The notes: generated from the letters alone by a model not told the origin. 64,000 bases of DNA from an uncultured Pelagibacteraceae bacterium (GCA_902633965.1 CACPID010000003.1:1-64000); one strand, 5' to 3'. Counted from the stretch's first letter, positions 1-9,849 are shown. Numbers and translations are program-made.

Positions 1-1166
1 CTATAAGTGTGATGGATATATTTACAGGTGAAATAATTGCCATGCACTCATCACCATCTTTCGATCCGAATTTATTTATGTATGGCATAAGTTATAAAGA
101 TTGGGACTTGATCAGAAAAAATCCTTTAAAGCCTTTGATTAATAAAACTATTTCTGGTTTGTATTCACCTGGCTCAACTATAAAACCTATTGTTGCTTTA
201 TCAGCCCTAGAGAATGATGTCATCTCTACAAAATTTAAAGTTAATTGCACTGGCAAAATGGAAATGTATGGTCAAACATATCACTGCTGGAAAAAAAAGG
301 GTCATGGCATAGTAGATCTAAGAGATGCACTAAAACAATCTTGTGATACTTATTTCTACGAGATGAGCAGGAGACTTGGTGTTGATAGACTTAATATAAC
401 TGCAAAAAGATTTGGACTAGGGAATACAGTATTTAAAAATTTATATTCAGAGGAAAAAAAGGGTTTGGTGCCGTCAACAAAATGGAAAAAAAATGCGTTA
501 GGTAAAGGATGGGTTCTAGGTGAAACCTTAATAACTGGAATAGGCCAAGGATATATTCAAACTACACCATTACAGCTATGTCTAATGACAGCACAGTTGG
601 CAAATGGAGGATTTAAAATATTTCCAAGAATAACAGTAGACAAAAATCAAGAATCACTTGAGAAGATAAAATATAAAATGAGAGAGAGCCTTAAAATAAC
701 AAATGAAAACTCGTCATCTTTAATTCGATCTGCTGAGGAAATTTTTTCTACAGGTGAAAAGGAATATAATAAACTTTTCCGAAACCAAGAGAATATTAAG
801 TTTGTCTTGGAAGCAATGTCTGCCTCTACCAACGAAGTTAGAGGTACATCTTATCGGTCAAGAATTGATGATCCAAAATATAGATTTGCTGGCAAAACTG
901 GTACAGCTCAAGTTAAAAAAATCACAAAATTGCAAAGAGAGCTGGATTTAGATACAGCACAAATTCCATACGAGGAAAGAGATCATGCTTGGTATGTTGC
1001 TTTTGGACCTTATAAAGATCCAAGATACTCATTATGTGTTTTAGTTGAACATGGAGGGTCTGGAAGTGCTACCGCAGCACCTTTAGCAAAAAAACTTATG
1101 AAAAAAATTATTGATCGTCATGAAGAAAGAGAAAAAATTAGAAAAAATAATTTAGTGGATATTTAA
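1..1166 (+). CDS. mrdA: penicillin-binding protein 2 (MrdA), 3' part; 5' end outside window
   Basis: Class B peptidoglycan transpeptidase of the elongation machinery, acting in the periplasm with RodA. The reading frame is open to the window edge and the residues before the first listed Met still match the family, so the listed start is not real and the N-terminal dimerisation part is missing. Visible catalytic motifs are in order: SxxK as STIK near visible residue 56, SCD (the SxN-type motif) about 55 residues later, and KTGT near residue 296. rodA starts 3 bases after the stop, the usual mrdA-mrdB pairing. Identification is firm. Confidence 0.95.
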   Translation, partial: ISVMDIFTGEIIAMHSSPSFDPNLFMYGISYKDWDLIRKNPLKPLINKTISGLYSPGSTIKPIVALSALENDVISTKFKVNCTGKMEMYGQTYHCWKKKGHGIVDLRDALKQSCDTYFYEMSRRLGVDRLNITAKRFGLGNTVFKNLYSEEKKGLVPSTKWKKNALGKGWVLGETLITGIGQGYIQTTPLQLCLMTAQLANGGFKIFPRITVDKNQESLEKIKYKMRESLKITNENSSSLIRSAEEIFSTGEKEYNKLFRNQENIKFVLEAMSASTNEVRGTSYRSRIDDPKYRFAGKTGTAQVKKITKLQRELDLDTAQIPYEERDHAWYVAFGPYKDPRYSLCVLVEHGGSGSATAAPLAKKLMKKIIDRHEEREKIRKNNLVDI

Positions 1167-1169
1167 AAA

Positions 1170-2294
1170 ATGTTTGAGCAATCCTCATATTCAGAACAAT
1201 ATACATTTTTTCAAAAACTAAGATCTTTTGATTTTGTATTAATTTTTTGTGTTCTTTGTTTAGGTATAATTAGTAATTTTTCTATGTACTCAACTGATGG
1301 TGGCGAATTTTTATACCATTCTAAAAGTCATTTTATAAGATTTGTAACTTTTTTTTCCATGATGATATTTCTATCTTTTTTTAATTTGAGATTTTGGCAT
1401 TCAACAGCTTATTTATTTTATACAATTACTTTAGGGTTTTTAATTTGGGCTTCAATGTATGGTGTCACTGCGTCTGGCTCTCAAAGATGGATAAATTTAT
1501 ATTTTATAAATCTTCAACCCTCAGAGCTTATGAAAATTGCGATAATAGTTTGCTTTGCAAGATATTTTCACAGAGAACAAATGCCTAATATTAATAGTTT
1601 TAAAAATATTATTATATCAATGGCTATTTTGCTTTTACCAATTCTTCTCGTAGTAAGCCAACCTGATCTCGGTACTTCTATTTTAATTGCTATAAGTGGT
1701 GTAATTGTTTTATGGCTAGCTGGATTTAATATAAAATATTTTATTTATTCTGGATTAACTTTAATTATCTCATTACCTTTTGTAATTTCAATGTTAAAGC
1801 CTTATCAAAAACAAAGAGTATTAACTTTTTTTAATCCAGATAGAGATCCATTAGGTGCAGGTTATCAAATTATCCAATCAAAGATTGCAGTTGGTTCTGG
1901 CGGTCTTACAGGAAAGGGATTTCTTAAAGGAACCCAAAGTTACCTTGAATTTTTACCTGAAAAACATACAGACTTTATATTCACATTATTTTCGGAAGAA
2001 CATGGATTTATTGGTTCAGTTATATTATTAATTCTGTACGGAATTTTAATATTTAGAATATTAAATATTGGTTCCCATTCTAGAAGTTTTTTTGGAAAAC
2101 TTTTCTGTTATGGTTTTGGATCTGCAATTTTTGTTTATGTTGCAGTCAACATGTCTATGGTTTTAGGCTTACTACCTATAGTTGGTTCTCCACTTCCAAT
2201 TATGTCTTATGGTGGCTCATCAATGTTAGCAACGATGATTGGTTTAAGTATAGTAATGAGTACAAAAATCCACAGCAAACAAATAATACACTAA
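1170..2294 (+). CDS. rodA: rod-shape-determining SEDS protein RodA
   Basis: Membrane glycosyltransferase of the SEDS family that polymerises lipid II during cell elongation with PBP2, encoded just upstream. The 374-residue protein has about ten hydrophobic segments and the family signatures LQPSELMK (about residue 115), a GSGG...GKG loop followed by LPEKHTDFIF (about residue 250), and PLPIMSYGGSS near the C-terminus. Length is normal for RodA. It forms an operon with mrdA. Confidence 0.96.
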   Translation: MFEQSSYSEQYTFFQKLRSFDFVLIFCVLCLGIISNFSMYSTDGGEFLYHSKSHFIRFVTFFSMMIFLSFFNLRFWHSTAYLFYTITLGFLIWASMYGVTASGSQRWINLYFINLQPSELMKIAIIVCFARYFHREQMPNINSFKNIIISMAILLLPILLVVSQPDLGTSILIAISGVIVLWLAGFNIKYFIYSGLTLIISLPFVISMLKPYQKQRVLTFFNPDRDPLGAGYQIIQSKIAVGSGGLTGKGFLKGTQSYLEFLPEKHTDFIFTLFSEEHGFIGSVILLILYGILIFRILNIGSHSRSFFGKLFCYGFGSAIFVYVAVNMSMVLGLLPIVGSPLPIMSYGGSSMLATMIGLSIVMSTKIHSKQIIH

Positions 2295-2348
2295 TTTTTG
2301 TTTAATTTGTCGCTAGAATTTAAACATTAATTTGATGTATTATTTATC

Positions 2349-3584
2349 ATGAGCAAATTAAGTATAGGCATAATCGGAGCAGGTATTCAAGGTGTTTGCA
2401 ATGCACTTTTTCTTCAAAAAAAAGGTCACGATGTCATAATTTTTGATAAAAACGAACCTGGTAGTGGTGCATCGTATGGTAATGCTGGTCATTTTTCACC
2501 TTATGCATCTGTACCATTAAATAGACCAGACGTTCTCACCGATGTTCCTGCTATGCTATTAAGTTCTACTGGACCTCTTGCTCTAAAATGGAACTACGTC
2601 CCAAGAATGATACCTTGGTTTTTTAAATTTTTAAGAAATTGTTCCAAAAAAAATATGATGCACACAGCAAAATATATGCATCAAATTTTAGACCTAGCCT
2701 TACCAGCATATGATGAATTGTTTGAAGAGTTAGATTTAGAAAATTTAGTGATTAAAAATGGAATTATGTATATTTGGAATAATCAAAACATAGAAAGCAG
2801 AAATTTAGAAATTAAAATTAGAGATGAACTTGGTGTTGATCAACAACTTCTTAATCCAAAAGAAATTCATGATTTAGAGCCTAATATCAAGCCAATATAT
2901 GACGGTGGGGTATTTTATTCGTATGCAAGACACACCAACAACCCAAAAAGAGTTTTTCAAAAACTTTTTGATTTATTTATTCAAAAGGGTGGAAAATTTC
3001 TAAAGCAGGAAATAAACGAACTTAATTTTGATGATCAAAAACCAATTATAAGATCACAAACCCAAAGATTTATTTTTGATAAAGTTGTTATTGCCTGTGG
3101 AGCATTTTCAAAAAGAATTTCTGATAACTTATATGAGGATATACCACTTGAAACTGAGAGAGGTTATCACATACACTTTAAGGGTTGTGAAAATTTGATA
3201 TCAAGACCTGTTGTATTTTCAAATAGAGGTTTTGGTATGACCCCAATGGAACAAGGTTTAAGAGTAGTTGGAACAGTTGAATTTGGAGGTTTGAAAAATC
3301 CGCCATCTGCAGAAAGAGTAAGAAATTTAATAAACAATGCAAAGTATATGCTAGATGGTTTACCAGAACATGATGACGAATGGTTAGGATTTAGACCAAC
3401 ACTACCTGATTTTTTACCAGTTATTGGACCATCAAAGAATTATAAAAATGTATTTTATTCATTTGGCCATCACCATTTAGGATGGACATTAGGAGCCATT
3501 TCTGGAAAGATTGTTTCTAAAATGATTTTAGACGAAAAAACAAATTTAAGCTTAGAACCTTATAGCTCTTTAAGATTTTCATAA
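2349..3584 (+). CDS. FAD-dependent D-amino-acid dehydrogenase (DadA-like)
   Basis: Predicted flavoprotein of the DAO family that oxidatively deaminates D-amino acids or a related secondary amine. The N-terminus has the dinucleotide-binding fold IGIIGAGIQG followed by an acidic residue at the end of strand 2 (IIFDK). The C-terminus has a GFRPTLPDFLPVIGP stretch and GHHHLGWTLG, typical of DadA-type enzymes. The 411-residue length fits DadA. The sequence alone does not settle whether the substrate is D-alanine, proline-like or sarcosine-like. An EamA exporter follows 3 bases downstream, suggesting co-transcription. Confidence 0.85.
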   Translation: MSKLSIGIIGAGIQGVCNALFLQKKGHDVIIFDKNEPGSGASYGNAGHFSPYASVPLNRPDVLTDVPAMLLSSTGPLALKWNYVPRMIPWFFKFLRNCSKKNMMHTAKYMHQILDLALPAYDELFEELDLENLVIKNGIMYIWNNQNIESRNLEIKIRDELGVDQQLLNPKEIHDLEPNIKPIYDGGVFYSYARHTNNPKRVFQKLFDLFIQKGGKFLKQEINELNFDDQKPIIRSQTQRFIFDKVVIACGAFSKRISDNLYEDIPLETERGYHIHFKGCENLISRPVVFSNRGFGMTPMEQGLRVVGTVEFGGLKNPPSAERVRNLINNAKYMLDGLPEHDDEWLGFRPTLPDFLPVIGPSKNYKNVFYSFGHHHLGWTLGAISGKIVSKMILDEKTNLSLEPYSSLRFS

Positions 3585-3587
3585 TTT

Positions 3588-4487
3588 GTGCGTAATAAAA
3601 ATGGACTTGCATATTTATTATTAATTTTTGCAACGTTATTTTGGTCAGGAAATTTTATAGTCGGTAAAGCTGCAAGCATTTATCAAATACCACCATTCTC
3701 ACTAAATTTTTATCGATGGCTATTTGCTGGATTAATACTTTTACCTTTTACTTATAAAGAAATAATTAACAATTTTAATTATATTAAATCAAAAATTAGT
3801 CATTTCATATTATTAGGCTTCACTAGCATCACTATATTTAATTCAATTGTTTATTATTCACTTTATCATACTCAGGTAATTAGCGGAGTCTTAATGATTT
3901 CAACAATACCAGTATGGATAATTTTAATTTCATCTATGTTAAAAATTGAAAAAACTAATATTTTTCAATTGTCAGGAGTTGCACTTTCTCTAATTGGTGT
4001 AATTTTTATTATTACTAAAGCAGATATTAATTTAATTCGTAATCTTGATTTTAATAGAGGAGATTTGACCATGGTAGTTGCTATGCTTGCCTGGGCAATC
4101 TATTCGTCTTTTTTGAAAAAAGATAAAATTAAAATATCTCAAATTGCTTTACTTGAGGTCGTAATTATATCCGGTTTGCTTTTTTTAATACCTATATTTA
4201 TTATTGAAATGTCTTTAGGAAATAATATTCAATTCAATAAACCCTTTTTCCTAACTTTAGCATACGTTGTATTATTTCCAGGACTAGCTTCATTTTTCTT
4301 TTGGATTAAAGGAATTGGAATAATTGGAGCAAATAGAGCTGGAATATTTTTACACTTAATGCCAATATTTGGTGCGATAATGGCTATGTTAATATTTGAT
4401 GAAAAATTTATGTTTTATCATATTTTAGGTGCGATATTTATTATAATAGGAATTTCATTATCAAATAAAAAAACTAAACTAAATTAA
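3588..4487 (+). CDS. EamA/DMT-family transporter
   Basis: Inner-membrane metabolite transporter of about 299 residues with ten predicted hydrophobic helices and the duplicated EamA arrangement. The first repeat starts at LLLIFATLFWSGNFIVGK and the second around residue 155 (DLTMVVAMLAWAIYSS). The GTG start at 3588 is 3 bases after the DadA-like stop, and msrB begins 1 base after its own stop, so it lies inside an operon. Substrate cannot be read from sequence; EamA proteins often export amino acids or related metabolites. Confidence 0.85.
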   Translation: MRNKNGLAYLLLIFATLFWSGNFIVGKAASIYQIPPFSLNFYRWLFAGLILLPFTYKEIINNFNYIKSKISHFILLGFTSITIFNSIVYYSLYHTQVISGVLMISTIPVWIILISSMLKIEKTNIFQLSGVALSLIGVIFIITKADINLIRNLDFNRGDLTMVVAMLAWAIYSSFLKKDKIKISQIALLEVVIISGLLFLIPIFIIEMSLGNNIQFNKPFFLTLAYVVLFPGLASFFFWIKGIGIIGANRAGIFLHLMPIFGAIMAMLIFDEKFMFYHILGAIFIIIGISLSNKKTKLN

Positions 4488-4488
4488 G

Positions 4489-4863
4489 ATGGTAAAAAAA
4501 ATTAATTCTAAATTATCTTCAGATCAAAAACTTGTTTTGTTTGAGGAGGGCACTGAACCTCCTGGATCAAGTGAATTAAATTTTGAAAAAAGAGATGGAT
4601 CATATCATTGTGCAAATTGTGATATAAAACTTTTTGAGTCTTCAAAAAAATATGAGAGTGGTTCTGGTTGGCCGTCATTTTTTGAGTCTTTACCCGATGT
4701 ATTTGAAACTAAAACTGATCATCTAATTGGTTATGCAAGGACTGAGTATCATTGTAAAAATTGTGGAGGTCATCATGGACATATATTTGATGATGGGCCA
4801 AAGCCAACCGGAAAAAGATACTGTAATAACGGGGTTTGTTTAGTTTTTAAGGAAAAAAAATAA
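4489..4863 (+). CDS. msrB: peptide-methionine (R)-S-oxide reductase MsrB
   Basis: Reduces methionine-R-sulfoxide in oxidised proteins. The 124-residue SelR domain covers the whole protein. Two CxxC pairs (CANC near residue 39 and CKNC near residue 88) form the expected zinc site, SGSGWPSF is the substrate loop, and RYCNNGVC near the C-terminus carries the catalytic cysteine after Arg-Tyr. The C-terminal sequence differs from the usual RYCINSA. It starts 1 base after the transporter gene. Confidence 0.95.
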   Translation: MVKKINSKLSSDQKLVLFEEGTEPPGSSELNFEKRDGSYHCANCDIKLFESSKKYESGSGWPSFFESLPDVFETKTDHLIGYARTEYHCKNCGGHHGHIFDDGPKPTGKRYCNNGVCLVFKEKK

Positions 4864-4864
4864 A

Positions 4865-5206
4865 ATGATTTTAAAATATTTGAGTTTTTTAATTGGTTTA
4901 ACTTGGTCTTACTCTTTAATAAAAACACAGTCTGTATTTAGTAAAAAAGCTGGTCTTATTTTTAAATTATTTATAACAAAAGTGTCATGGTTTACTTTTA
5001 TAGCTGCTGTTTACTTTGGATATAAAAACTTCTCTTTTCAGTTTACTCTTATAGGAATTATTTTTTCAATCATTTTAGTACATTTGGGTTTTATATTTTT
5101 GAGTAAATTCTTAAAATCAAAATTTACAGAAAAGCAATTGAATCTTACAAAAAGTTTTTTTGAATACTCTTTAATTATTTGGATTTTATATTATTTTATT
5201 TATTAA
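4865..5206 (+). CDS. small membrane protein of unknown function
   Basis: A 113-residue hydrophobic protein with about four transmembrane segments separated by short Lys-rich loops. I do not recognise the family. It starts 1 base after the msrB stop and ends the upstream operon. The close spacing and membrane-protein composition support it as a real gene. A 73-base gap separates it from pilT. Confidence 0.65.
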   Translation: MILKYLSFLIGLTWSYSLIKTQSVFSKKAGLIFKLFITKVSWFTFIAAVYFGYKNFSFQFTLIGIIFSIILVHLGFIFLSKFLKSKFTEKQLNLTKSFFEYSLIIWILYYFIY

Positions 5207-5279
5207 ATAATTGCTTATTTTGGTCGCTTAGGCCGAAGTAAATATTGTTTTTTTTCACATTTATATATACAAATTTAAT

Positions 5280-6293
5280 ATGTTTGAAAAATTAGAAGAA
5301 CTTGCAAAAAATAACAAAAAAATATCTGATTTTCATATTAGATCAGGCTCTCCTTTAGCATACAGGCAAACTGGAGAAATTATCATGGTTAAAGATGTTA
5401 TGGTAAAACCACAAGATCTTATAGATTTAATGACCACGAATTGTAATGAGCATGAGACAAAAAAATTTCAAGATACACACGAGCTAGACTCTGCAGTTAA
5501 TATTAGTGGACTAAGATTTAGAGCTAATTTTTATAAAACATTAAATGGACCAGCTGCAGTTCTTAGAAGAGTAGAAAGCAAAATACCAGAGATGGGACAG
5601 TTTGATTTACCAGATGCCCTTTATGACATAATCGATATGCATAAGGGTTTAGTTTTAGTCACTGGACCAACAGGTTCTGGAAAATCAACTACACTTGCAG
5701 CTATAGTTAATGAAATAAATAAAACAAGAACTGCAAATATTATAACTGTAGAAGACCCAGTAGAATTTATTCATACAGACTCAAAAAGTATCGTTTCACA
5801 TCGAGAAGTTGGAAAGCAAACACAAACTTTTGCAAGTGCACTAAAAGCAGCCCTACGAGAAGACCCTGATGTGATTTTAGTTGGAGAGATGAGGGATTTG
5901 GAAACAGTAAGTCTTGCACTTACAGCTGCTGAAACTGGACACTTGGTTTTTGGAACACTACACACGAGTGGAGCACCAAATACAATAAATAGAATCATAG
6001 ACGTTTTCCCACCAGAACAACAAGCTCAGATACGAGCGCAGCTTTCAACTTCTTTAAAGATGGTTGTAACACAAAGACTTTTAAAAACAAAAGATGGCCA
6101 AGGTCGTGTAGGTGCTTTTGAAATTATGAAATGTACTGCTCCGATTCAAAACTTAATTAGAGAAGCAAAAATTCATCAAATACCTAGCATCATGCAGACC
6201 GCAGTAAAAGATGGAATGATCACAATGTCAAAATCATTAGAAAATCTTGTTACAGCTGGAAAGATTGATGCAAATGCAGGAAAAGAAAGTTAA
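5280..6293 (+). CDS. pilT: type IV pilus retraction ATPase PilT
   Basis: Cytoplasmic hexameric ATPase that powers pilus disassembly. Motifs: N-terminal SDFHIRSGSPLAYRQ, Walker A GPTGSGKST near residue 130, an Asp-box EDPVEF, Walker B LVGEMRDLET near residue 200, and the His-box GTLHTSG. Near the C-terminus, PIQNLIREAK matches the AIRNLIREGK-type motif of PilT retraction ATPases. The 337-residue length and absence of the N-terminal domain and tetracysteine distinguish it from PilB. It heads a minor-pilin operon whose next gene overlaps its 3' end. Confidence 0.93.
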   Translation: MFEKLEELAKNNKKISDFHIRSGSPLAYRQTGEIIMVKDVMVKPQDLIDLMTTNCNEHETKKFQDTHELDSAVNISGLRFRANFYKTLNGPAAVLRRVESKIPEMGQFDLPDALYDIIDMHKGLVLVTGPTGSGKSTTLAAIVNEINKTRTANIITVEDPVEFIHTDSKSIVSHREVGKQTQTFASALKAALREDPDVILVGEMRDLETVSLALTAAETGHLVFGTLHTSGAPNTINRIIDVFPPEQQAQIRAQLSTSLKMVVTQRLLKTKDGQGRVGAFEIMKCTAPIQNLIREAKIHQIPSIMQTAVKDGMITMSKSLENLVTAGKIDANAGKES

Positions 6294-6996
6294 AGGCTTT
6301 TCTTTATTAGAACTTATAATTGTTATTGCAATTATTGGTGCAATTTCAGCTACATCTTTTAAACCGTTCACGAAGTGGAGAGCAGAAAGAATGGTAAGAG
6401 CTAAAGCTACAGAAACAGCCTCACTAATGAGAAACATTTTTTCACAAGTTCAAAGAGGACAATATAGCTTTGTGCAATTTTCAGTTTACACAGATTCAGA
6501 CACAAATGAAATCGTGATAGAGACAAATGGTTTAGGACAAGAAAAGTTTGCTGCTCTTGTAAGAGATAAGTGGGATGGTACGACACCAAAACCTTTTCAC
6601 AGATTTGACGAAAGATGCTCTATGGACATCGACTGGGATGACGAGGGTGCAATAAGTGATGAATTAACTGTTAACCAAATCAAAATCGATAAAACCAAAG
6701 TTTTAATAGGCATGTTAAATAATGCTGATCAACCTATGGACATACCTGATAGTGGTGGCAATATATGTTTTTCAAAAGATGGTACTTTTTATGGTGCTAG
6801 CGACATGTTTTTAATTACAGAAGGAGGAGAGTCCATGGCTAATGAAAATTTGTTCATTTGTCAAAGAGATACAGCAGATGATGACTGTAAATTAACTTCT
6901 GAAGGTCCTACCCAGAGTAATTTTTTTCGTATAGAATGGAGCAGGTTTGGAAGTATTAATCTGTATAAATGGGCAGGTGATTGGGTAACGCAATGA
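6268..6996 (+). CDS. minor type IV prepilin, FimT/FimU (GspH)-like
   Basis: Prepilin with leader ending VKG and mature start FSLLELIIVIAIIGAIS, with Glu at +5, a substrate for the prepilin peptidase encoded downstream. The ORF track starts at a TTG (6247) inside pilT. The ATG at 6268 with GGAAAG 4 bases upstream is preferred, and ATG 6274 is also possible. The roughly 200-residue globular part contains several cysteines and no other recognised motif. It overlaps pilT by 26 bases and pilV by an ATGA, so translation is coupled. By position it is the FimU/GspH-type subunit of the pilus-priming complex. Confidence 0.85.
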   Translation: MQMQEKKVKGFSLLELIIVIAIIGAISATSFKPFTKWRAERMVRAKATETASLMRNIFSQVQRGQYSFVQFSVYTDSDTNEIVIETNGLGQEKFAALVRDKWDGTTPKPFHRFDERCSMDIDWDDEGAISDELTVNQIKIDKTKVLIGMLNNADQPMDIPDSGGNICFSKDGTFYGASDMFLITEGGESMANENLFICQRDTADDDCKLTSEGPTQSNFFRIEWSRFGSINLYKWAGDWVTQ

Positions 6997-7673
6997 AAAA
7001 TAAATTTTCAAAAGGTATTAGTCTAGTAGAGGCTTTAGTATCTACTGCAATAGTAGCTATCGGTTTTCTTGCTGTATTTCAACTAGTTAATTATTCAGTG
7101 AACTCAATTGGTGTATCAGCTGAGAGGACAAAAATAAATTATCTCTCGAGCATGATTGCTGAAGATATGATTGGATCAAGAGATGAGACAGCAAATACTA
7201 ATCCATCTTCCAAACAATGTTTGATTAATGACTATGGTATCCCAACAGCTCTAGATGGCACTCCATGTCCTGAAACGATTAAAAAATTTGCTGAATATGT
7301 AAGAACCAACCCAAGCGCATTTGAATTTAATACATGTAGTGGAAAAGGTGGTCCTATTTTTTCAAAGGAAAATATGACTAGTCTTTACAAAAATGCATTG
7401 GCAGAGGGCGCTCCAGAAAATAAAGCAAATAGATGGCAAGTTATTTTAGGAGAAGACCGTTATTTAAAATGTAGAGGTGATCCAACTGGCGAAACTGATG
7501 GAGATTCAAAAAAAATTAGAATTTATAAACTTTGTTCAGATACTGATTGTCTCGATGGTAGTTGGGACATGATTTATGATGAAATTTATATGGGAAGGGT
7601 GGAAATAAACGCCAATGGTGGCAATAAGAGAAGAACACTATACTTTCAGGCAGATTATATTTTTAATGAATGA
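6993..7673 (+). CDS. pilV: minor type IV prepilin PilV-like
   Basis: Prepilin with cleavage site after FSKG and mature N-terminus ISLVEALVSTAIVAIGFLA, with Glu at +5. This is the PilV/GspI pattern. The ORF track begins at TTG 6981; the ATG at 6993 overlaps the upstream stop as ATGA and is the likely start. The globular part has seven cysteines, several in CxxxxC-like spacings, suggesting disulfides in the periplasm. It lies between the FimT-like and PilW-like genes, the order seen in other minor-pilin operons. Confidence 0.85.
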   Translation: MKNKFSKGISLVEALVSTAIVAIGFLAVFQLVNYSVNSIGVSAERTKINYLSSMIAEDMIGSRDETANTNPSSKQCLINDYGIPTALDGTPCPETIKKFAEYVRTNPSAFEFNTCSGKGGPIFSKENMTSLYKNALAEGAPENKANRWQVILGEDRYLKCRGDPTGETDGDSKKIRIYKLCSDTDCLDGSWDMIYDEIYMGRVEINANGGNKRRTLYFQADYIFNE

Positions 7674-8617
7674 TGAAAAAAAAATTGAATAAAATATCTG
7701 GTGTAACATTAATTGAATTGTTAGTAGGAGTTGCAGTAACAGCTATTATGATGGGAGCAATGTTTGCATCATACACCGCTGTGAATAGTAGTTACAAACA
7801 AGTAACTGATAAAGCAAGAATAAGCAGTTCAAGTAGAGATATAGTTGGAATGATGATGAGAGATATAAGATTAGCAGGTTACAAGCATTATTATGGGGTA
7901 AACGATGAGGGAATTCCGCCATCAGATAATTTAACACATATTTCAGGATTAGAGGAAGGCAGAGGTATAATTGACTCTCATGACCCAATAATAGTTCTTA
8001 GAGATACCCTTGGATATTTTCCCGCAGACTTTGCAGCAGCTGGTACCGATCTTCCAATCCCACAAAAAAATCGACCCACAGACTCTTGCTGTGACAGCAT
8101 ATCAATTGTCTATGGTGATTTTGATAAGAACGATCCGCTCCAACCTTATAAAAGATATAAAATTACATATTTTGGGCTACAAATAAATAATGAGGACGGT
8201 AATCCTGATAATGATTTTTATGGAGTTTATAAAACAAAAGAAAGCTGGATCGAGAATGATGATAACCCATTTGGTAATTGGACAAGCAGATGTACAGAGT
8301 GTTACACAAATCAGCTCGTGCGGTCACATTTGGTTGATATGGAATTTTTATTGTTTGATGAGAATGGACATCACTTATGGAAAGATGGAGATTATCCCTT
8401 ACCAAATAACGATCAACGAATAAATCTTTATAAAATTAAACAAGTAGACATGTCATTAATATTTAGATCGAATAAAGAATTTTTTAAAATTCCGCCAAAA
8501 CAAAAAAAGTTTTTAAAAACGTTAAGGAAAGAAAGATACGGTGGTGATGGCTTTGGCGATAGATATTTAAGAGATAATGTTGTTGTAAGTATTCACACAA
8601 GAAATATAGGAAGATGA
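7670..8617 (+). CDS. pilW: minor type IV prepilin PilW-like
   Basis: Prepilin of 315 residues with leader ending KISG and mature start VTLIELLVGVAVTAIMMGAMF, with Glu at +5. After the helix, the RDIVGMMMRDIRLAGYKHYYG stretch resembles the PilW start of the globular domain. A CC pair and a CTEC motif (RCTECYT) may form disulfides. Start overlaps pilV (ATGATGA) and the end overlaps the next gene by an ATGA. Predicted component of the initiating minor-pilin complex in the inner membrane. Confidence 0.85.
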   Translation: MMKKKLNKISGVTLIELLVGVAVTAIMMGAMFASYTAVNSSYKQVTDKARISSSSRDIVGMMMRDIRLAGYKHYYGVNDEGIPPSDNLTHISGLEEGRGIIDSHDPIIVLRDTLGYFPADFAAAGTDLPIPQKNRPTDSCCDSISIVYGDFDKNDPLQPYKRYKITYFGLQINNEDGNPDNDFYGVYKTKESWIENDDNPFGNWTSRCTECYTNQLVRSHLVDMEFLLFDENGHHLWKDGDYPLPNNDQRINLYKIKQVDMSLIFRSNKEFFKIPPKQKKFLKTLRKERYGGDGFGDRYLRDNVVVSIHTRNIGR

Positions 8618-9291
8618 AAAACAAAAATAAAAATATAAAAGGATTTACATTAATTCTTTCATTGGTTCTTCTAGTAGCCATGTCACTAATGGGTGGAACT
8701 TTAGTTGTATTATCATCTAGCGACCATAGAGATAATAATACTGATGATTTATATCAGCAAGCTTTTTATGTTGGTGAAACAGGGTTGCTGGAGGCTGAAA
8801 AATATTTAGTGAATAAGTATTTAGGAAAACCAAGGAGAATTAAAACAGGATTAAATGCAACCCGAGAAGATGATGATTCATCAAAAAATATTGCTCCAAG
8901 AAATAATTATACAATAACTGCAGATAATAGAACTCCTTGCTATAGAAGTTTTAAAAATATTATAGATTTAGAAAATGTTGTTGCACATTATGTAGAAGGA
9001 TCCTTCTTCAATATCGTTCAACCAATAGTCAACGCTTCATATCCTTCTCCACTAAGTTCAAAAGAGGAAAAATTTAGGGATGGAGAAATTAGTTTTTTAC
9101 AGAGATTTACTTATGAATATTTTTTAGTTAACATTGGTCCTGCAGATTCTTTTGAAAGAGGAAACAGTGTTCAACAAGGATCTATAGATGTACAGAACGC
9201 AGGAACTGCATTTAGAATTTATGCATGCGGTATTTATGACGAAGATAAAATTATAATACCATTAGAAAGTATGGTAGTTTTACCGGATTAA
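8614..9291 (+). CDS. pilX: minor type IV prepilin PilX-like
   Basis: Prepilin-like protein with leader ending NIKG followed by FTLILSLVLLVAMSLMGGTL. Position +5 is Leu, not Glu, the feature that marks PilX/GspK-type subunits thought to sit at the pilus tip. The following residues (YVGETGLLEAEKYL) fit the PilX N-terminal helix. The 225-residue length is typical. It is coupled to pilW by ATGA and followed 3 bases later by a small exported protein and then pilY1. Confidence 0.85.
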   Translation: MKNKNKNIKGFTLILSLVLLVAMSLMGGTLVVLSSSDHRDNNTDDLYQQAFYVGETGLLEAEKYLVNKYLGKPRRIKTGLNATREDDDSSKNIAPRNNYTITADNRTPCYRSFKNIIDLENVVAHYVEGSFFNIVQPIVNASYPSPLSSKEEKFRDGEISFLQRFTYEYFLVNIGPADSFERGNSVQQGSIDVQNAGTAFRIYACGIYDEDKIIIPLESMVVLPD

Positions 9292-9294
9292 AAA

Positions 9295-9849
9295 ATGAAA
9301 AAAAATATTTTTACTTTATTTTTTATAACCACACTGTTTAGCTCACAAATTTCATGGGCATGTGATTTATTAAGCATAGATATTGGTTCAAATAAATCAT
9401 CAATTGAAAATATTTTTGGAACTTTTGAAGAAGAACAGTCACAAATAGAAGAAGTCATTGGCACAACTAGAGGAACTGGATCTGTTGGATTGGCCGGTGA
9501 GGTTTTTATTTATTTCACTGAAAAGAGAGCCTTTTGTGAAGATATAGATTTTGGAGATGTTTTAATCAAAGGGTACGTAGTAAACAACAAAGTTGGTGCT
9601 GTGGAAATTGAAGTGCAAAATGGTAAAGATAATGATCAGAGCAAAAAAGGTTTACTGAAACAATATGTACAAGCAAACTTCGGAACGGTTGATACTGAGA
9701 GTCGATCATGGCCAGGATATAAGTTTTGGAACATTGGAGGAAAACAAATTTTTTATTATAAAATTATAGATAAAAATAATGAAATTTCAGAGGGGGTTGC
9801 TGTGACCTCTCCAAAATACTATGATGTATTACTTGAGGATGAAGACTAA
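9295..9849 (+). CDS. exported protein of unknown function in the minor-pilin operon
   Basis: A 184-residue protein with a clear signal peptide (KKNIFTLFF...SSQISWA, predicted cleavage before CDLL). The mature part contains two cysteines and a segment, IDIGSNKSSIENIFGTF, that faintly recalls the start of BamE/SmpA-like folds; I would not assign that family. It lies between pilX and pilY1 and its stop overlaps the pilY1 start (TAATG). A periplasmic accessory role for PilY1 or the minor pilins is inferred from position only. Confidence 0.7.
   Translation: MKKNIFTLFFITTLFSSQISWACDLLSIDIGSNKSSIENIFGTFEEEQSQIEEVIGTTRGTGSVGLAGEVFIYFTEKRAFCEDIDFGDVLIKGYVVNNKVGAVEIEVQNGKDNDQSKKGLLKQYVQANFGTVDTESRSWPGYKFWNIGGKQIFYYKIIDKNNEISEGVAVTSPKYYDVLLEDED

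Noticed and set aside
8614-9291. PilX-like prepilin lacking Glu+5 taken as a defect
   Set aside because: Loss of Glu+5 is normal for PilX/GspK-type tip subunits, so it is not anomalous.
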